Part shown: piece by piece, positions 8,207 to 16,743 of the stretch
Layout: each line of letters begins with the position of its first letter
How positions within the stretch are numbered: the stretch's first letter is position 1
Assembly (NCBI GenBank): GCA_964619675.1
Contig: CAZUEO010000006.1
Coordinates: forward strand, 1 to 64,000
DNA from: JAPLMW01 sp964619675
GTDB taxonomy: Bacteria; Planctomycetota; Phycisphaerae; Sedimentisphaerales; UBA12454
Direction of reading: 5' to 3'
Length of the DNA stretch: 64,000 nucleotides
Notes under the pieces: model-generated
Database searches by the model: none
What the model was told of the DNA's origin: nothing
Seen by the model: only the letters and a program-made list of their open reading frames with translations
Translations under genes and position numbers: made by a program

Positions 8207-9054
8207 TTGCCTTTTCCCAGCCTTTTTATATCTTCATATAATTTCAAAAACTTTTGTTTATACTCAGGCATAGCTTCTACTATCATCACACCTCGTGAAT
8301 AGCTCTCGGCAATTTTTCTGTCATTCGGTATTTGAATAAGCACTTCAATATTTTCCTGCTTACAGTACCGCACCACTGCATCATCGCCGATATCGCTTCT
8401 ATTTATTGCCACGGCAAAAGGCATTTTTAACTGTCGCACCATACCAACCGCCAGTACCAAATCATTGAGGCCGAAGGGAGTAGGCTCGGTAACAAGCAGA
8501 ACAAAATCACTACCCTTTATCGCTTCAATAACAGGACAGGATGTTCCGGGCGGGACATCTATGATGTTCACTATGTCTTTTTGTATTCTCTTTTTAACAT
8601 ATTTAATCAATGCTGGCGTTTGGATAGCGCCTATGTCGAGTCTGCCATGACCAAAATATATTCCATTTGATTTACCGAATTCGGCTATTCCTATTTTGCG
8701 TTGCTTTTCAGTAATAGCTCCTGCTGGGCAGACCGCCATACACCCGCCGCACGAATGGCATAAGTTCTCAAAAACAAGAACAGAACCTTTTAAACTTATA
8801 ATTGCGCTGTATTGACAAAGCCGGCCGCATTTCCCGCAGCCTGTGCATTTACCCTGATTGACTTCGGGCACTCCTACAGTAACATCTTCTGTAATCTCGA
8901 TATTAGGCTTTAAAAAAATATGTCCGTTAGGCTCTTCCGCATCACAATCAATATACTGAACCTCCTGTCCGGCTTGAGAGAGCGAAGTAGCCAGATTTGT
9001 GGCAATCGTGGTTTTGCCTGTACCGCCTTTACCACTTGCAATTGCTATTTTCAT
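8203..9054 (-). CDS. MinD-superfamily ATPase with inserted double 4Fe-4S ferredoxin domain (second copy)
   Basis: 283 residues. Walker A (GKGGTGKT) is at 8-15, ferredoxin clusters at C70/73/76/80 and C99/102/105/109, and the DVPPGTSCPV switch region near 165-174. It is a diverged paralogue of the gene at 2955-3845. In Desulfovibrio two such ATPases act with the NifX-like orange protein, so the pair probably forms a heteromeric ATPase. AGGAAGC precedes the ATG; its stop overlaps the J-domain gene. Confidence 0.92.
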   Translation of the reverse strand: MKIAIASGKGGTGKTTIATNLATSLSQAGQEVQYIDCDAEEPNGHIFLKPNIEITEDVTVGVPEVNQGKCTGCGKCGRLCQYSAIISLKGSVLVFENLCHSCGGCMAVCPAGAITEKQRKIGIAEFGKSNGIYFGHGRLDIGAIQTPALIKYVKKRIQKDIVNIIDVPPGTSCPVIEAIKGSDFVLLVTEPTPFGLNDLVLAVGMVRQLKMPFAVAINRSDIGDDAVVRYCKQENIEVLIQIPNDRKIAESYSRGVMIVEAMPEYKQKFLKLYEDIKRLGKGK

Positions 9055-9066
9055 ACTTGCTTCCTA

Positions 9067-9867
9067 TCAATTTCCATACGTTTGCCATGCATTTATTACC
9101 ATGAACAAAGCCGCCCCTAATGTTGTGTATGCGAATATCCTTTTGAGGTTCTTTTGCTTTGTTTTAAGCGAGAATACACCGCCTAGGAGCCCTCCAGCTA
9201 TGGCGGCGATACTCATGGGAATGGCCCAAAATGCGTTGAAATCCCCGGCTACCGAATGTCCGATCAGACCCATAAGAGCTGTGGCAGCTACCATGGCAGA
9301 TGATGTACCTACCGCCACACGCATAGGTACGCCACAACCAAGGACCATCAATGGGACCTTGAAAGACCCGCCGGAGATCCCGACCATTCCCGCAACCAGG
9401 CCGGTTCCTGCAGCGATTGGCAGAGCCAACCACAAATTCACCTCGTATTCGTGCTCGCCGAACTTTCGATGCCAGAAACCCAACCGATTTTTGTCGTAAG
9501 ACTGTCTATTCCTTGCAGGTCTCAACATAAACAGGGCAGATAATACAAGCAAGCCGGCAAAGACAAATTTCAGAACTCCACTTGGCAGGACATGAGCATA
9601 GTATCCACCTAACAAAGCCATCACATCTGTCGGTGGATCAATCACCATCGCAAGCTTCCAGTCAATCGTTCGGCTCTTCTGAAAGACCAGCGCAGCCGCC
9701 ACAGCCGTACACAGCAGGATACATTGTGCAGATGTTGCTGCCTGAAGCATGGGCAATCCGCAAGCCACTAACACAGGAACGTAAAAGTTACCTCCACCAC
9801 GGCCGGTCATGCTCATTAGAAGCGAAATAGCAAGGATGGATATAACGCCTATGCCAAGTATCAGCAT
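9067..9867 (-). CDS. TauE/SafE-family sulfur-compound permease
   Basis: 266 residues, about eight hydrophobic segments, with the two inverted repeats typical of the family: MTGRGGGNFYVPVL near 20 and MVGISGGSFKVPLM near 161. Family members export or import sulfite, sulfonates, thiosulfate or related anions across the inner membrane. Its start lies 7 bp inside the end of a small paralogous protein gene, suggesting obligate co-expression. The transported species is unknown; a sulfur anion is the default inference. Confidence 0.88.
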   Translation of the reverse strand: MLILGIGVISILAISLLMSMTGRGGGNFYVPVLVACGLPMLQAATSAQCILLCTAVAAALVFQKSRTIDWKLAMVIDPPTDVMALLGGYYAHVLPSGVLKFVFAGLLVLSALFMLRPARNRQSYDKNRLGFWHRKFGEHEYEVNLWLALPIAAGTGLVAGMVGISGGSFKVPLMVLGCGVPMRVAVGTSSAMVAATALMGLIGHSVAGDFNAFWAIPMSIAAIAGGLLGGVFSLKTKQKNLKRIFAYTTLGAALFMVINAWQTYGN

Positions 9868-10100
9868 AATTTTATGTCTCTTTCTCCTGTCATATTAATT
9901 TCATCCCAATCAAATTTGTCTTTGGCAATCCAGCCGTTCTGTGGCAGAGAATCAAAGCAAACCGGTTTCGGATTACACCAATTACCCTGTAATATCTGCC
10001 ACTTCGTATATCGATTCATTGGCGAGGCAGTCTTGTCTATTCTATAGCCATCCGGGTGAAATCCCACAATAACATCTCTAACATCAAGCGTCGTATCCAT
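9861..10100 (-). CDS. Small conserved protein A, partner of the TauE-like permease
   Basis: 79 residues, no family recognised. It shares long identical blocks with the protein at 11337-11573: GYRIDKTASPMNRYTKWQ and WCNPKPVCFDSLPQNGW, including a C-x5-C pair and many aromatic residues. No signal peptide or membrane segment. AGGGG lies ~7 nt before the ATG. Each of the two paralogues sits directly 5' of a different transporter gene, so a transport-accessory or substrate-handling role is inferred. Confidence 0.72.
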   Translation of the reverse strand: MDTTLDVRDVIVGFHPDGYRIDKTASPMNRYTKWQILQGNWCNPKPVCFDSLPQNGWIAKDKFDWDEINMTGERDIKLC

Positions 10101-10112
10101 AATCTACCCCTG

Positions 10113-10279
10113 CTATGTAAAACGTTTTCGAATATACTGACAGTAAACAGCCATTGCAGGATTGTGACCTAAAACCCTATCCTTGGCTATGCCGCAGCCA
10201 AAACCCATATAAAGTTCTTTCTTTCAAAATATCTTTGATGATTTTCAAGCATTTCGTTATCCAACGTATATTTCCTCAC
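10113..10279 (-). pseudogene. Possible frameshifted coding remnant
   Basis: Between protein A and the next transporter. One frame from GTG 10279 reads a protein-like stretch (YTLDNEMLENHQRYFE). After a shift near position 10215 another frame continues (YMGFGCGIAKDRVLGHNP) to TAG at 10113. The two halves together look like one short protein with a frameshift. No family is assigned with confidence. Confidence 0.25.
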
Positions 10280-10283
10280 AATC

Positions 10284-11309
10284 TTAAAACCCGCAAATCA
10301 TCATTGCAGCACCAATTGCCAAGCCTGTAATAAGTGCAATAGTTTTTATAATCAAAAAGTCTTTCCGTGAATGAGCCAACATCGGAAGCAGGCCATGCCC
10401 ATCCTGCACAATTGAGCTGCCGACAAGCACACTCAGAGGCACGGTGCCTTGAACATAAAGCGTTACAAATATAAGATGTGGCCCTGATTCAGGGATAATC
10501 CCAACAAGACATGCAGTAACCAGCACAATCCACCTGCCTTTTTGTATCATCGGGCCAAGGTCCAACCGCTCAGTTAGAAAATACATAATTACAATCGCTC
10601 CCAGAGTCCACATAAATATCTTGGGCACATGACGCAAAGCGATATGATGCCATAAGTGTTCTTCCAAAAAATGGTCATTTGTAGTGGCCGTGATGACCAG
10701 CGAGGCCGCAATCGTCATTATCAATGTATAACGAAGCCATGCAGGCATATCGCCGCCCAAAATCCCGCTGAATAATAAAATGAGTATAACGACCAATATG
10801 GATGTTAATAGAAAGCGTGCCATTGAGCAGTTTCGCCATTGCTGCCGAAATTGATGAAATGAAAATTTACTGCATTGCTCCTCAGGATGAATGTCGATAC
10901 CTTTTAAACAATTCACGGATTTATTCTTCGGTTTATAAAAGAAATCTACGATTATACCAGTCAAGATACCGCAGATACTAAGGCTAATTCCCATGAACAA
11001 TGCTGTTTTAGGAGCTATTGCCAAAAGTACAAATTGCTCATCACCAAACGTAGCAACCGCCGCTGCAATCATTGCGCCCAGGCTTACCATGCCGTGTGAA
11101 TACATTGTAAATACAACAAAAGTTCCCAGGCATCCCGGCGATGCACCCAGCAACGCAGCAACAACATATTGCTTCCATCTGCTGCCAAGCAGTATTTTTT
11201 GCCACAGACTGCCGGCTACTGCGTTAAGATATTCAATCAGCAGCATCATCACAAAAACAAATGTTGTTATAAGGCAGGTCGTCTGGAATATCTGGAATAT
11301 TTTTATCAT
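10284..11309 (-). CDS. Putative heavy-metal/arsenic exporter, ArsP_2-like 10-TM permease
   Basis: 341 residues with about ten hydrophobic segments in two halves separated by a cytoplasmic loop (~120-165) rich in Lys, Cys and His. Conserved loops GASPGCLGTFVVF and GIIPESGPHLIFV occupy equivalent positions in the halves, as expected for the DUF2899/ArsP_2 group of putative metal exporters. The loop contains HPEEQC and two further cysteines that could sense metal. Preceded on the same strand by small protein B. Substrate not demonstrable. Confidence 0.7.
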   Translation of the reverse strand: MIKIFQIFQTTCLITTFVFVMMLLIEYLNAVAGSLWQKILLGSRWKQYVVAALLGASPGCLGTFVVFTMYSHGMVSLGAMIAAAVATFGDEQFVLLAIAPKTALFMGISLSICGILTGIIVDFFYKPKNKSVNCLKGIDIHPEEQCSKFSFHQFRQQWRNCSMARFLLTSILVVILILLFSGILGGDMPAWLRYTLIMTIAASLVITATTNDHFLEEHLWHHIALRHVPKIFMWTLGAIVIMYFLTERLDLGPMIQKGRWIVLVTACLVGIIPESGPHLIFVTLYVQGTVPLSVLVGSSIVQDGHGLLPMLAHSRKDFLIIKTIALITGLAIGAAMMICGF

Positions 11310-11336
11310 AAACTATTAGTCCTTAAAATCGTTTTT

Positions 11337-11573
11337 TTATATCAAAGACAGCTCCTTATCCGTCTTGATGTTATCCCAATCAAATTTATCTATTTTAATC
11401 CAGCCGTTCTGCGGCAAAGAATCAAAACACACCGGTTTGGGATTGCACCATCTTTTTCCAGGAGAAAACTGCCATTTGGTATAGCGATTCATCGGCGAAG
11501 CCGTTTTATCTATCCTGTAACCATTAGGATGAAAACCAATATCAATTTCATTGCATCGAAATGTAATATCCAT
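11337..11573 (-). CDS. Small conserved protein B, partner of the ArsP_2-like permease
   Basis: 78 residues; paralogue of protein A (9861-10100), about two thirds identical over the central 60 residues. The invariant part carries GYRIDKTASPMNRYTKWQ and the WCNPKPVC cysteine pair. Start chosen at 11573 because GGGAGG lies 5 nt upstream. The gene precedes the 10-TM permease by 27 bp, repeating the small protein-transporter arrangement. No domain recognised. Confidence 0.74.
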   Translation of the reverse strand: MDITFRCNEIDIGFHPNGYRIDKTASPMNRYTKWQFSPGKRWCNPKPVCFDSLPQNGWIKIDKFDWDNIKTDKELSLI

Positions 11574-11617
11574 AATTGCCTCCCTGCATATTTGCACTGA
11601 ATTATCTGCTGACTCTT

Positions 11618-12319
11618 TTATAAATTCTTCTTTACGTAACTCATTGGGAAATACTTGCCGGGGCAGCTTGTATTTGTGCTATGGCCTGGGGTCGTATTAT
11701 GGCCATAGATTCTGCCGACCGGTATATCGTATCTTTCTGAAAGAAAACGCACGAGTTTCATAAGCGAGGTTATCTGGCTGCCGGAAGGTCTTGAATTGTT
11801 GAAGTTGCCTATAAGGCATATTCCGATTGCTTTTTCGTTGGCCCAGTTTGACGAATCGGTTTTACAGTGTGCTCCGGTTCGTTGTTCCGTCCAGCGGAAG
11901 GTGCTTTCGACCTGGCCATTTCCGCTGCCTGCGCCGTTGCCTATTACGAAGTCATATCCTATACCATCCCAGCCGTTATTATTGCGATGGTAATCGTCTA
12001 TCGAAGCAATGCTGCCGGCCTCAGTTGCTGAATGATGAATTACGATAGCCTTCCAGTTTCTTTCATAGCCGCATGAAGGTACCCATGCAGAGCATAAAAT
12101 GGTGGATTTATATGTTTTACTGCTTTCTATTTTATGAGGTTTCTGGCACGTTCGCGTCGTCTGCGATTCATCTGTAGATGTTTTTAGACTGTGATGAAGT
12201 GACGGCACAATGCCGGTAATTTGAGGTGTGTAGGATTCCTCACCTGCACAACCAATGAGTAAAACAGCGATAGTTGGGACATAAGCTGCAATGGTAAAGG
12301 TTATAATCTTTTTAAACAC
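11618..12319 (-). CDS. Peptidoglycan amidase lipoprotein (Amidase_2/PGRP fold)
   Basis: 233 residues. An N-terminal signal with lipobox LIGC (C24) predicts a lipid-anchored envelope protein. Residues ~88-230 are an N-acetylmuramoyl-L-alanine amidase domain: zinc ligands H95 (IHHSA), H213 and C219 (SCPG), plus the GYDFVIG core. It should cleave the amide bond between muramic acid and the stem peptide. An envelope enzyme is unexpected inside a redox/sulfur cluster; it may be a resident of the operon by chance. Confidence 0.87.
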   Translation of the reverse strand: MFKKIITFTIAAYVPTIAVLLIGCAGEESYTPQITGIVPSLHHSLKTSTDESQTTRTCQKPHKIESSKTYKSTILCSAWVPSCGYERNWKAIVIHHSATEAGSIASIDDYHRNNNGWDGIGYDFVIGNGAGSGNGQVESTFRWTEQRTGAHCKTDSSNWANEKAIGICLIGNFNNSRPSGSQITSLMKLVRFLSERYDIPVGRIYGHNTTPGHSTNTSCPGKYFPMSYVKKNL

Positions 12320-12378
12320 AAGTAAACTCCATTCTGCAAAACTTGTTTACGAATACCGGCAGCCTTGCAAAGCAAAGG

Positions 12379-12693
12379 TCAAATGTTAGCTTTTTTAAGC
12401 TTGTCTATTATTTCCTGAACCTCTTCAGCGCCATCTTCATATAATTTTTTCTCAGCCGGTGCCAGCTCATACAAAAGCCGTAAAAATTCGCCTGCATGAA
12501 CACGCTCTTCATCAGCTATATCTACAAGCACATCTTTGGCCAGCTTATTGTCTGTGGACTCCGCTAATTGCATATATAGCTGAACTGCTTCGTACTCAGC
12601 AGATACCAGGAAACGAATTGCTCGAATCAATTCGGCATCCGTAAGTTTTCTGGCATTTACCATTCCGCTAAAAGGATTTCCAAATTCCGGCAT
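12379..12693 (-). CDS. Ferritin-like/rubrerythrin-family small protein
   Basis: 104 residues predicted as two long helices. EYEAVQLYMQLAE (near 33-45) and DEERVHAGEF (near 61-70) provide the ExxH-type carboxylate/histidine ligands of a diiron site. A half-ferritin of this length should dimerise. Similar short proteins occur in anaerobes and may store iron or scavenge peroxide; an encapsulin cargo role is possible but no encapsulin gene is in the window. AAAGGAAAA lies before the ATG. Confidence 0.8.
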   Translation of the reverse strand: MPEFGNPFSGMVNARKLTDAELIRAIRFLVSAEYEAVQLYMQLAESTDNKLAKDVLVDIADEERVHAGEFLRLLYELAPAEKKLYEDGAEEVQEIIDKLKKANI

Positions 12694-12721
12694 AACTTAT
12701 TTTCCTTTCATATTTTTTTCT

Positions 12722-14419
12722 TTAAAACCCTGTACAAAATTCATCTCTCAATTGCTGGGCAGTTTTGCCTTCAAAAATTTTCTCACTGGTCATGGCCAGA
12801 TAAGTCGAATAGCCGCCCGACATACTACTGGCATTAAAACCTTTTTGTCTCAAAATTCGCGAAGCGATATAACTTCGAATGCCAACAGCACAATATACAT
12901 TAATGGTTTTGTCTTTAGGTAATTTATCCAGTCTCTGACGCAACTGATTTACCGGCATGTTCACTGCTCCAGCTATGCTTCCCCGTTCGACCTCTGAAGG
13001 TGAACGAACGTCAAGCAAAAATACATCCGGATCCAGTTGTTCAAAATGCCTAACCGAAGCCGTACCATCGAGTATATTGCCGGCTGCATAGCCGGCCATA
13101 TTCACAGGATCTTTTCCGCTACCGTATGGCGGAGCATAAGCCAGTTCAAGTTCCTGCAAATCAAAGACGGTCATCCCGGAACGAATGACAGTGGCAAATA
13201 CATCTATTCTCTTATCCACACCGTCTTTGCCGACAATTTGCGCACCGAGAAGTTTTCCTTCCGGTCTGCTGAAAAGCACCTTTATGTGCATCTGCTGGGC
13301 ACCTGGGTAATAACCGACATGATTGGCAGGATGGATGTAAACTTTTTCATAATCCATACCGGTCTTTTTTAAGTCTTTTTCAGTTGTACCTGTCATAGCT
13401 ACTGTAAGGTCAAATACTTTAAGTATCGCTGTTCCCTGGGTGCCTTTATATTTAACGTCTCTGCCGCAGATGTTATCTGCTGCAATCCTGCCTTGTCTGT
13501 TCGCCAGTCCAGCCAATGGTATCAAAACCGGTTTTTTTAACACAAAGTGTTGAACCTCAATTGCATCACCGATGGCAAAAATATCAGGGTCGCTTGTCTG
13601 CAAATCCTCATTGACCTTTATCCCCCCTGTATCGCCAATCTCCAAACCTGCCTCTTTAGCCAGCCTGTTCTCCGGCTTTACCCCGATAGCAAGCACAGCC
13701 ATATCGCAGCGAAGTTCCATGCCCGATTTTAAAGCGACAAACAACTTTAAATCACTTTCCCGAAAACCTGCAACTGCGTCACCGAGCCAAAGTGCAATAC
13801 TCTGCTCGTGCAGATGCTCATGCAGAAGATTGGCCATCTCTTTATCCAGTGTGGGCATTACCTGGTCGAGCATTTCAACAATCGCGACCAGCATGCCACG
13901 CTTACGAAGATTCTCGGCCATCTCAAGGCCGATATATCCGCCGCCGACAACTACAGCCCGTTTAGGATTCTGCCCTGAGATGAAATCATTAATTACATCT
14001 GCATCTGGTATGCTTCGCAGTGTGAATATCCGTGGGGACTTGATTCCAGGTATAGGCGGTCTTGCCGGTTCCGCCCCAGGCGAAAGAATCAACTTGTCAT
14101 ATTTCTCAGTATAGATGGCTCCGGAAGATAGATCCTTTACATTTACTTCTTTACGCTTGCGGTCAATCTCCATCACTTCGTTATTAACTCTTACATCAAT
14201 GTTGAATCTGTCCTTAAATCTCTTTGGCGTCTGAACAAGTAAATCATCGCGGTTTTTTATAACCTGGCCTATGTAATACGGCAAACCGCAATTGGCAAAT
14301 GAGATATACTTTCCCCTTTCAAAAAGTATTATCTCGGCATCCTCATCCAGGCGGCGCAATCTTGCCGCTGCCGATGCTCCACCTGCTACACCGCCTACGA
14401 TTACAATCTTTTTACTCAT
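12722..14419 (-). CDS. CoA-disulfide reductase with C-terminal rhodanese domain
   Basis: 565 residues. Residues 1-445 are a CoA-disulfide reductase: FAD motif GGVAGGASAA at 9-18, redox cysteine C44 in SFANCGLPYYIG, NAD(P)H motif GGGYIGLEMA near 158. Residues ~460-565 are a rhodanese domain with catalytic C510 in VYCAVGIRS. The fusion (CoADR-RHD) reduces CoA persulfides and polysulfides in sulfur-metabolising microbes. Its ribosome-binding site AAGGAGG is formed by the last codons of the upstream decarboxylase. With DsrE, TauE and OsmC it points to reactive-sulfur metabolism. Confidence 0.93.
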   Translation of the reverse strand: MSKKIVIVGGVAGGASAAARLRRLDEDAEIILFERGKYISFANCGLPYYIGQVIKNRDDLLVQTPKRFKDRFNIDVRVNNEVMEIDRKRKEVNVKDLSSGAIYTEKYDKLILSPGAEPARPPIPGIKSPRIFTLRSIPDADVINDFISGQNPKRAVVVGGGYIGLEMAENLRKRGMLVAIVEMLDQVMPTLDKEMANLLHEHLHEQSIALWLGDAVAGFRESDLKLFVALKSGMELRCDMAVLAIGVKPENRLAKEAGLEIGDTGGIKVNEDLQTSDPDIFAIGDAIEVQHFVLKKPVLIPLAGLANRQGRIAADNICGRDVKYKGTQGTAILKVFDLTVAMTGTTEKDLKKTGMDYEKVYIHPANHVGYYPGAQQMHIKVLFSRPEGKLLGAQIVGKDGVDKRIDVFATVIRSGMTVFDLQELELAYAPPYGSGKDPVNMAGYAAGNILDGTASVRHFEQLDPDVFLLDVRSPSEVERGSIAGAVNMPVNQLRQRLDKLPKDKTINVYCAVGIRSYIASRILRQKGFNASSMSGGYSTYLAMTSEKIFEGKTAQQLRDEFCTGF

Positions 14420-14422
14420 GTG

Positions 14423-14995
14423 TTATCCTCCTTGTAAGTCGAATAAAAATACTGCTATTGCCAGTACCGTCGTCCATTCGTCTTTTTTGCCCATTGCAGT
14501 CTGGGTCACATTTGTACTTTTTATAATTAGCCCGCTCGATTTATATACCTGCTCTTTTTCCGACCATGCCTTGTTAGGGTCAACCTCAAGACCCAGCGTT
14601 GTGCCGAGCATCCCGGCAGCCAAATCTTCAGCCATATCAGCAGCTTCATTGTGATTCATTCCATGACAATGAACCTCACTAAGATAACCCCAGTTATTGT
14701 CATCTTTCGGCAAAGCGACCCCAATCGACGAGGCAATAAGTCTGCCATGTTCACTCGTATCAGCTCTTGCCATTACACAATAGCAGATGCCTCCGGGCAC
14801 GAGTTTTCTTAGACCGCTTTCTCTGCTTATAATCCTGCATTTGGGCGGGAGAATCGACGAGACCTGAACTAGATTTTGATGTGCTACTCCAGCCTGACGC
14901 AGGGCATCTTCAAATGACTTCAACTGGTATCTGTGACGACCAACTCCTTTGGTTAAAAAGACCTTTCTGGGAACAAGGCCGAGCTTTCCATGCAT
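14423..14995 (-). CDS. Pyruvoyl-dependent arginine decarboxylase
   Basis: 190 residues from the ATG at 14995, chosen because GGAACC lies 7 nt upstream and the family begins near this point. Self-cleavage is predicted between S46 and S47 in LVQVSSILPP, giving the pyruvoyl prosthetic group on the alpha chain. The PGGICYCVMAR and EVHCHGM segments match the PvlArgDC family. The enzyme makes agmatine from arginine for polyamines or acid resistance. No other polyamine gene is in the window. Its last codons supply the ribosome-binding site of the CoA-disulfide reductase. Confidence 0.9.
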   Translation of the reverse strand: MHGKLGLVPRKVFLTKGVGRHRYQLKSFEDALRQAGVAHQNLVQVSSILPPKCRIISRESGLRKLVPGGICYCVMARADTSEHGRLIASSIGVALPKDDNNWGYLSEVHCHGMNHNEAADMAEDLAAGMLGTTLGLEVDPNKAWSEKEQVYKSSGLIIKSTNVTQTAMGKKDEWTTVLAIAVFLFDLQGG

Positions 14996-15114
14996 TATTG
15001 TGGTTCCTTCACAAATCCTAAAATCGTTCATTAAAAAGTAGGCTCCAAGCCGCGCTGGCGAGGATGAGAATTATTTCTTGCCTTACTGGTTAATCGACAT
15101 AGCCTTTCAATGGA

Positions 15115-15684
15115 TTAGTCCGCTTTTTCTTTTTCCAGTTCTTCGATGCGTTTATTAATATCATCGAGCGACTGTTGCAGGTATTCTGCTTGTTGTTTCA
15201 GGGACTCCTGCTCCTGTTTTGCTGCTGGTGCGGCAGGAAATCCGGCCGGATATCCGGCTCTATCTATGCCTCTACCCATACCGCGCCCCGTACCGCCGCC
15301 TCTACCCATACCGCGTCCGCCACCCATACCAAAATGACTGGTTACATTCGGCCCTGATGCAGAAGAAAAACTGCCTGTTTTGAATTGCTCAATAGCACCG
15401 CGGACAGGTCCGCTGAGGCCGACGATAACCTGTACTCCTACCTGGCCAAAGACATTAAATGCATTAGGGCCGCAATTACCTGTTAGTACAGTTGTTACTC
15501 CTTTTTCCGACATTAACTGAGCAGACTGAACCCCGGCACCGCCGCCGAGAGCAACATTGGGATTCTCGATTGGTTCAAATTGCATTGTGTCGGTATCAAT
15601 AATTAAAAAGTACGCACATCGGCCAAATCGGGCTTCCACATTGTCATCAAGCGTAGGTCCTGTTGATGTTACTGCAACTTTCAT
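15115..15684 (-). CDS. NifX/NifB-type domain protein with glycine-rich and coiled-coil tail
   Basis: 189 residues. Residues 1-~108 form a dinitrogenase iron-molybdenum cofactor domain (MKVAVTSTG, ARFGRCAYF, GNCGPNAF). Residues ~112-150 are Gly/Met/Arg repeats and ~150-189 a coiled coil (ESLKQQAEYLQQSLDDINKR). The same tail design ends the DUF5320 protein at 16051-16461, suggesting shared assembly. ATG at 15684 with AAAGGG upstream is preferred to the TTG at 15690. Likely binds a metal-sulfur cluster, as the orange protein does. Confidence 0.86.
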   Translation of the reverse strand: MKVAVTSTGPTLDDNVEARFGRCAYFLIIDTDTMQFEPIENPNVALGGGAGVQSAQLMSEKGVTTVLTGNCGPNAFNVFGQVGVQVIVGLSGPVRGAIEQFKTGSFSSASGPNVTSHFGMGGGRGMGRGGGTGRGMGRGIDRAGYPAGFPAAPAAKQEQESLKQQAEYLQQSLDDINKRIEELEKEKAD

Positions 15685-15699
15685 AAACAACCCTTTCTA

Positions 15700-15906
15700 T
15701 CAGAGTCCACATGTTCCAGTAGGACACGTTCCGGTTGAGCAGGAATTGTTCCCATGGCTACTCTGTCCAACGGAAAACCCTGAAAATAGTTTCTGCATAT
15801 CCGAACTTCCACATTTTTCGCAAACGTGCTTGTTCTTGTCGCTGCTCTTTTCCAGAAATTCGGTTTTGTGCCCGCATTTACTACATTTGTATTCAAATAT
15901 CGGCAT
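15700..15906 (-). CDS. FmdB-family zinc ribbon protein
   Basis: 68 residues starting MPIFEYKCSKCG, the FmdB/CxxC regulatory signature, with a second CxxC pair (CEKCGSS) closing the zinc ribbon. The C-terminus is a Cys/Ser/Thr/Gly tail (CSTGTCPTGTCGL). A second ATG one codon upstream is also possible. FmdB-like ribbons occur beside formamidase and NifX-type genes; the role is unclear. Confidence 0.85.
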   Translation of the reverse strand: MPIFEYKCSKCGHKTEFLEKSSDKNKHVCEKCGSSDMQKLFSGFSVGQSSHGNNSCSTGTCPTGTCGL

Positions 15907-16050
15907 CATTTTCCCTTTCTAATATCACTTACTCCCTTAAGTGCAAGAGAGCAAAACTTAGAGACCCGGCCTAAGGAACAAACACATAATCTCTGCTTAG
16001 CTTGCCGGACGACAAGCAACCAAAGAAGGTTGCCTTGCCCTCAAAGCTCT

Positions 16051-16461
16051 TTATTCTTTGCTGCTTTTCTGGCTTTCAAGTTCTTCTATGCGCTTTTTGA
16101 TTCCGTCAAGAGAATCTTCAAAGTATTCTGCCTGACCTTTCAGACTATCCAACTCTTGCTGAGGCGCAACTGTTGGAGTAAACGGCGCACCACCATAAGC
16201 ATATGGGCCCGCAGCACCACCATAAGCATACGGGTTCACAGCAGCACCATAAGCTGGAAAACCATATCCGGCTCTGCCCCAGCCAAAACCTCGACCTCTG
16301 CCAAAACCGCCGCCTCGGAAACCTCGACCCCGGCCCATACCCATACCACGTCCGCCAACAGGATTGGCATAACCCGGCACTGGATAGCCGGCACAAAAAC
16401 CAGCAGCTCTACCTGTCATTGGTCCCATACCAACAGGACCTGTTCCATCACCACCTGGCAT
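16051..16461 (-). CDS. DUF5320 family protein
   Basis: 136 residues. The N-terminus MPGGDGTGPVGMGPMTGR is the DUF5320 signature. The middle is Gly, Arg, Met, Tyr and Ala rich, and the last ~40 residues form a coiled coil (QQELDSLKGQAEYFEDSL). AAAGGAG lies before the ATG. Families of these proteins accompany NifX-like genes in anaerobes; function unknown, possibly scaffolding. Confidence 0.85.
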   Translation of the reverse strand: MPGGDGTGPVGMGPMTGRAAGFCAGYPVPGYANPVGGRGMGMGRGRGFRGGGFGRGRGFGWGRAGYGFPAYGAAVNPYAYGGAAGPYAYGGAPFTPTVAPQQELDSLKGQAEYFEDSLDGIKKRIEELESQKSSKE

Positions 16462-16486
16462 AGTAAATCTCCTTTCAAAAAAAATA

Positions 16487-16714
16487 TTAACTTCTTGTCA
16501 TTTTTGTTCCACATTTAGGACAACTTATTTGATTGCAAGGCTGTCCGACAACATGAGGGACTGTTGCACTGCAGTTCGGGCATACGCAATTTCCGCCCGG
16601 TCCTGCAGCGAAAGGCCCGCCCATTCTGCCTCTGCCTTGTCCCTGGCTTCGTCCCATACCACGTCCTGTGCCTGGGCCTTGGCCCATAGGACCTGTACCA
16701 TCACCTCTTGGCAT
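16487..16714 (-). CDS. DUF5320-like N-terminus joined to a zinc ribbon
   Basis: 75 residues: MPRGDGTGPMGQGPGTGRG, then Gly/Arg/Gln-rich sequence and a four-cysteine zinc ribbon (CVCPNC ... CNQISCPKCG). It therefore combines features of its DUF5320 neighbours with a metal-binding ribbon. Function unknown. Confidence 0.78.
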   Translation of the reverse strand: MPRGDGTGPMGQGPGTGRGMGRSQGQGRGRMGGPFAAGPGGNCVCPNCSATVPHVVGQPCNQISCPKCGTKMTRS

Positions 16715-16743
16715 AATTTATCCTTTCAAAATCAAGTTTTAGT

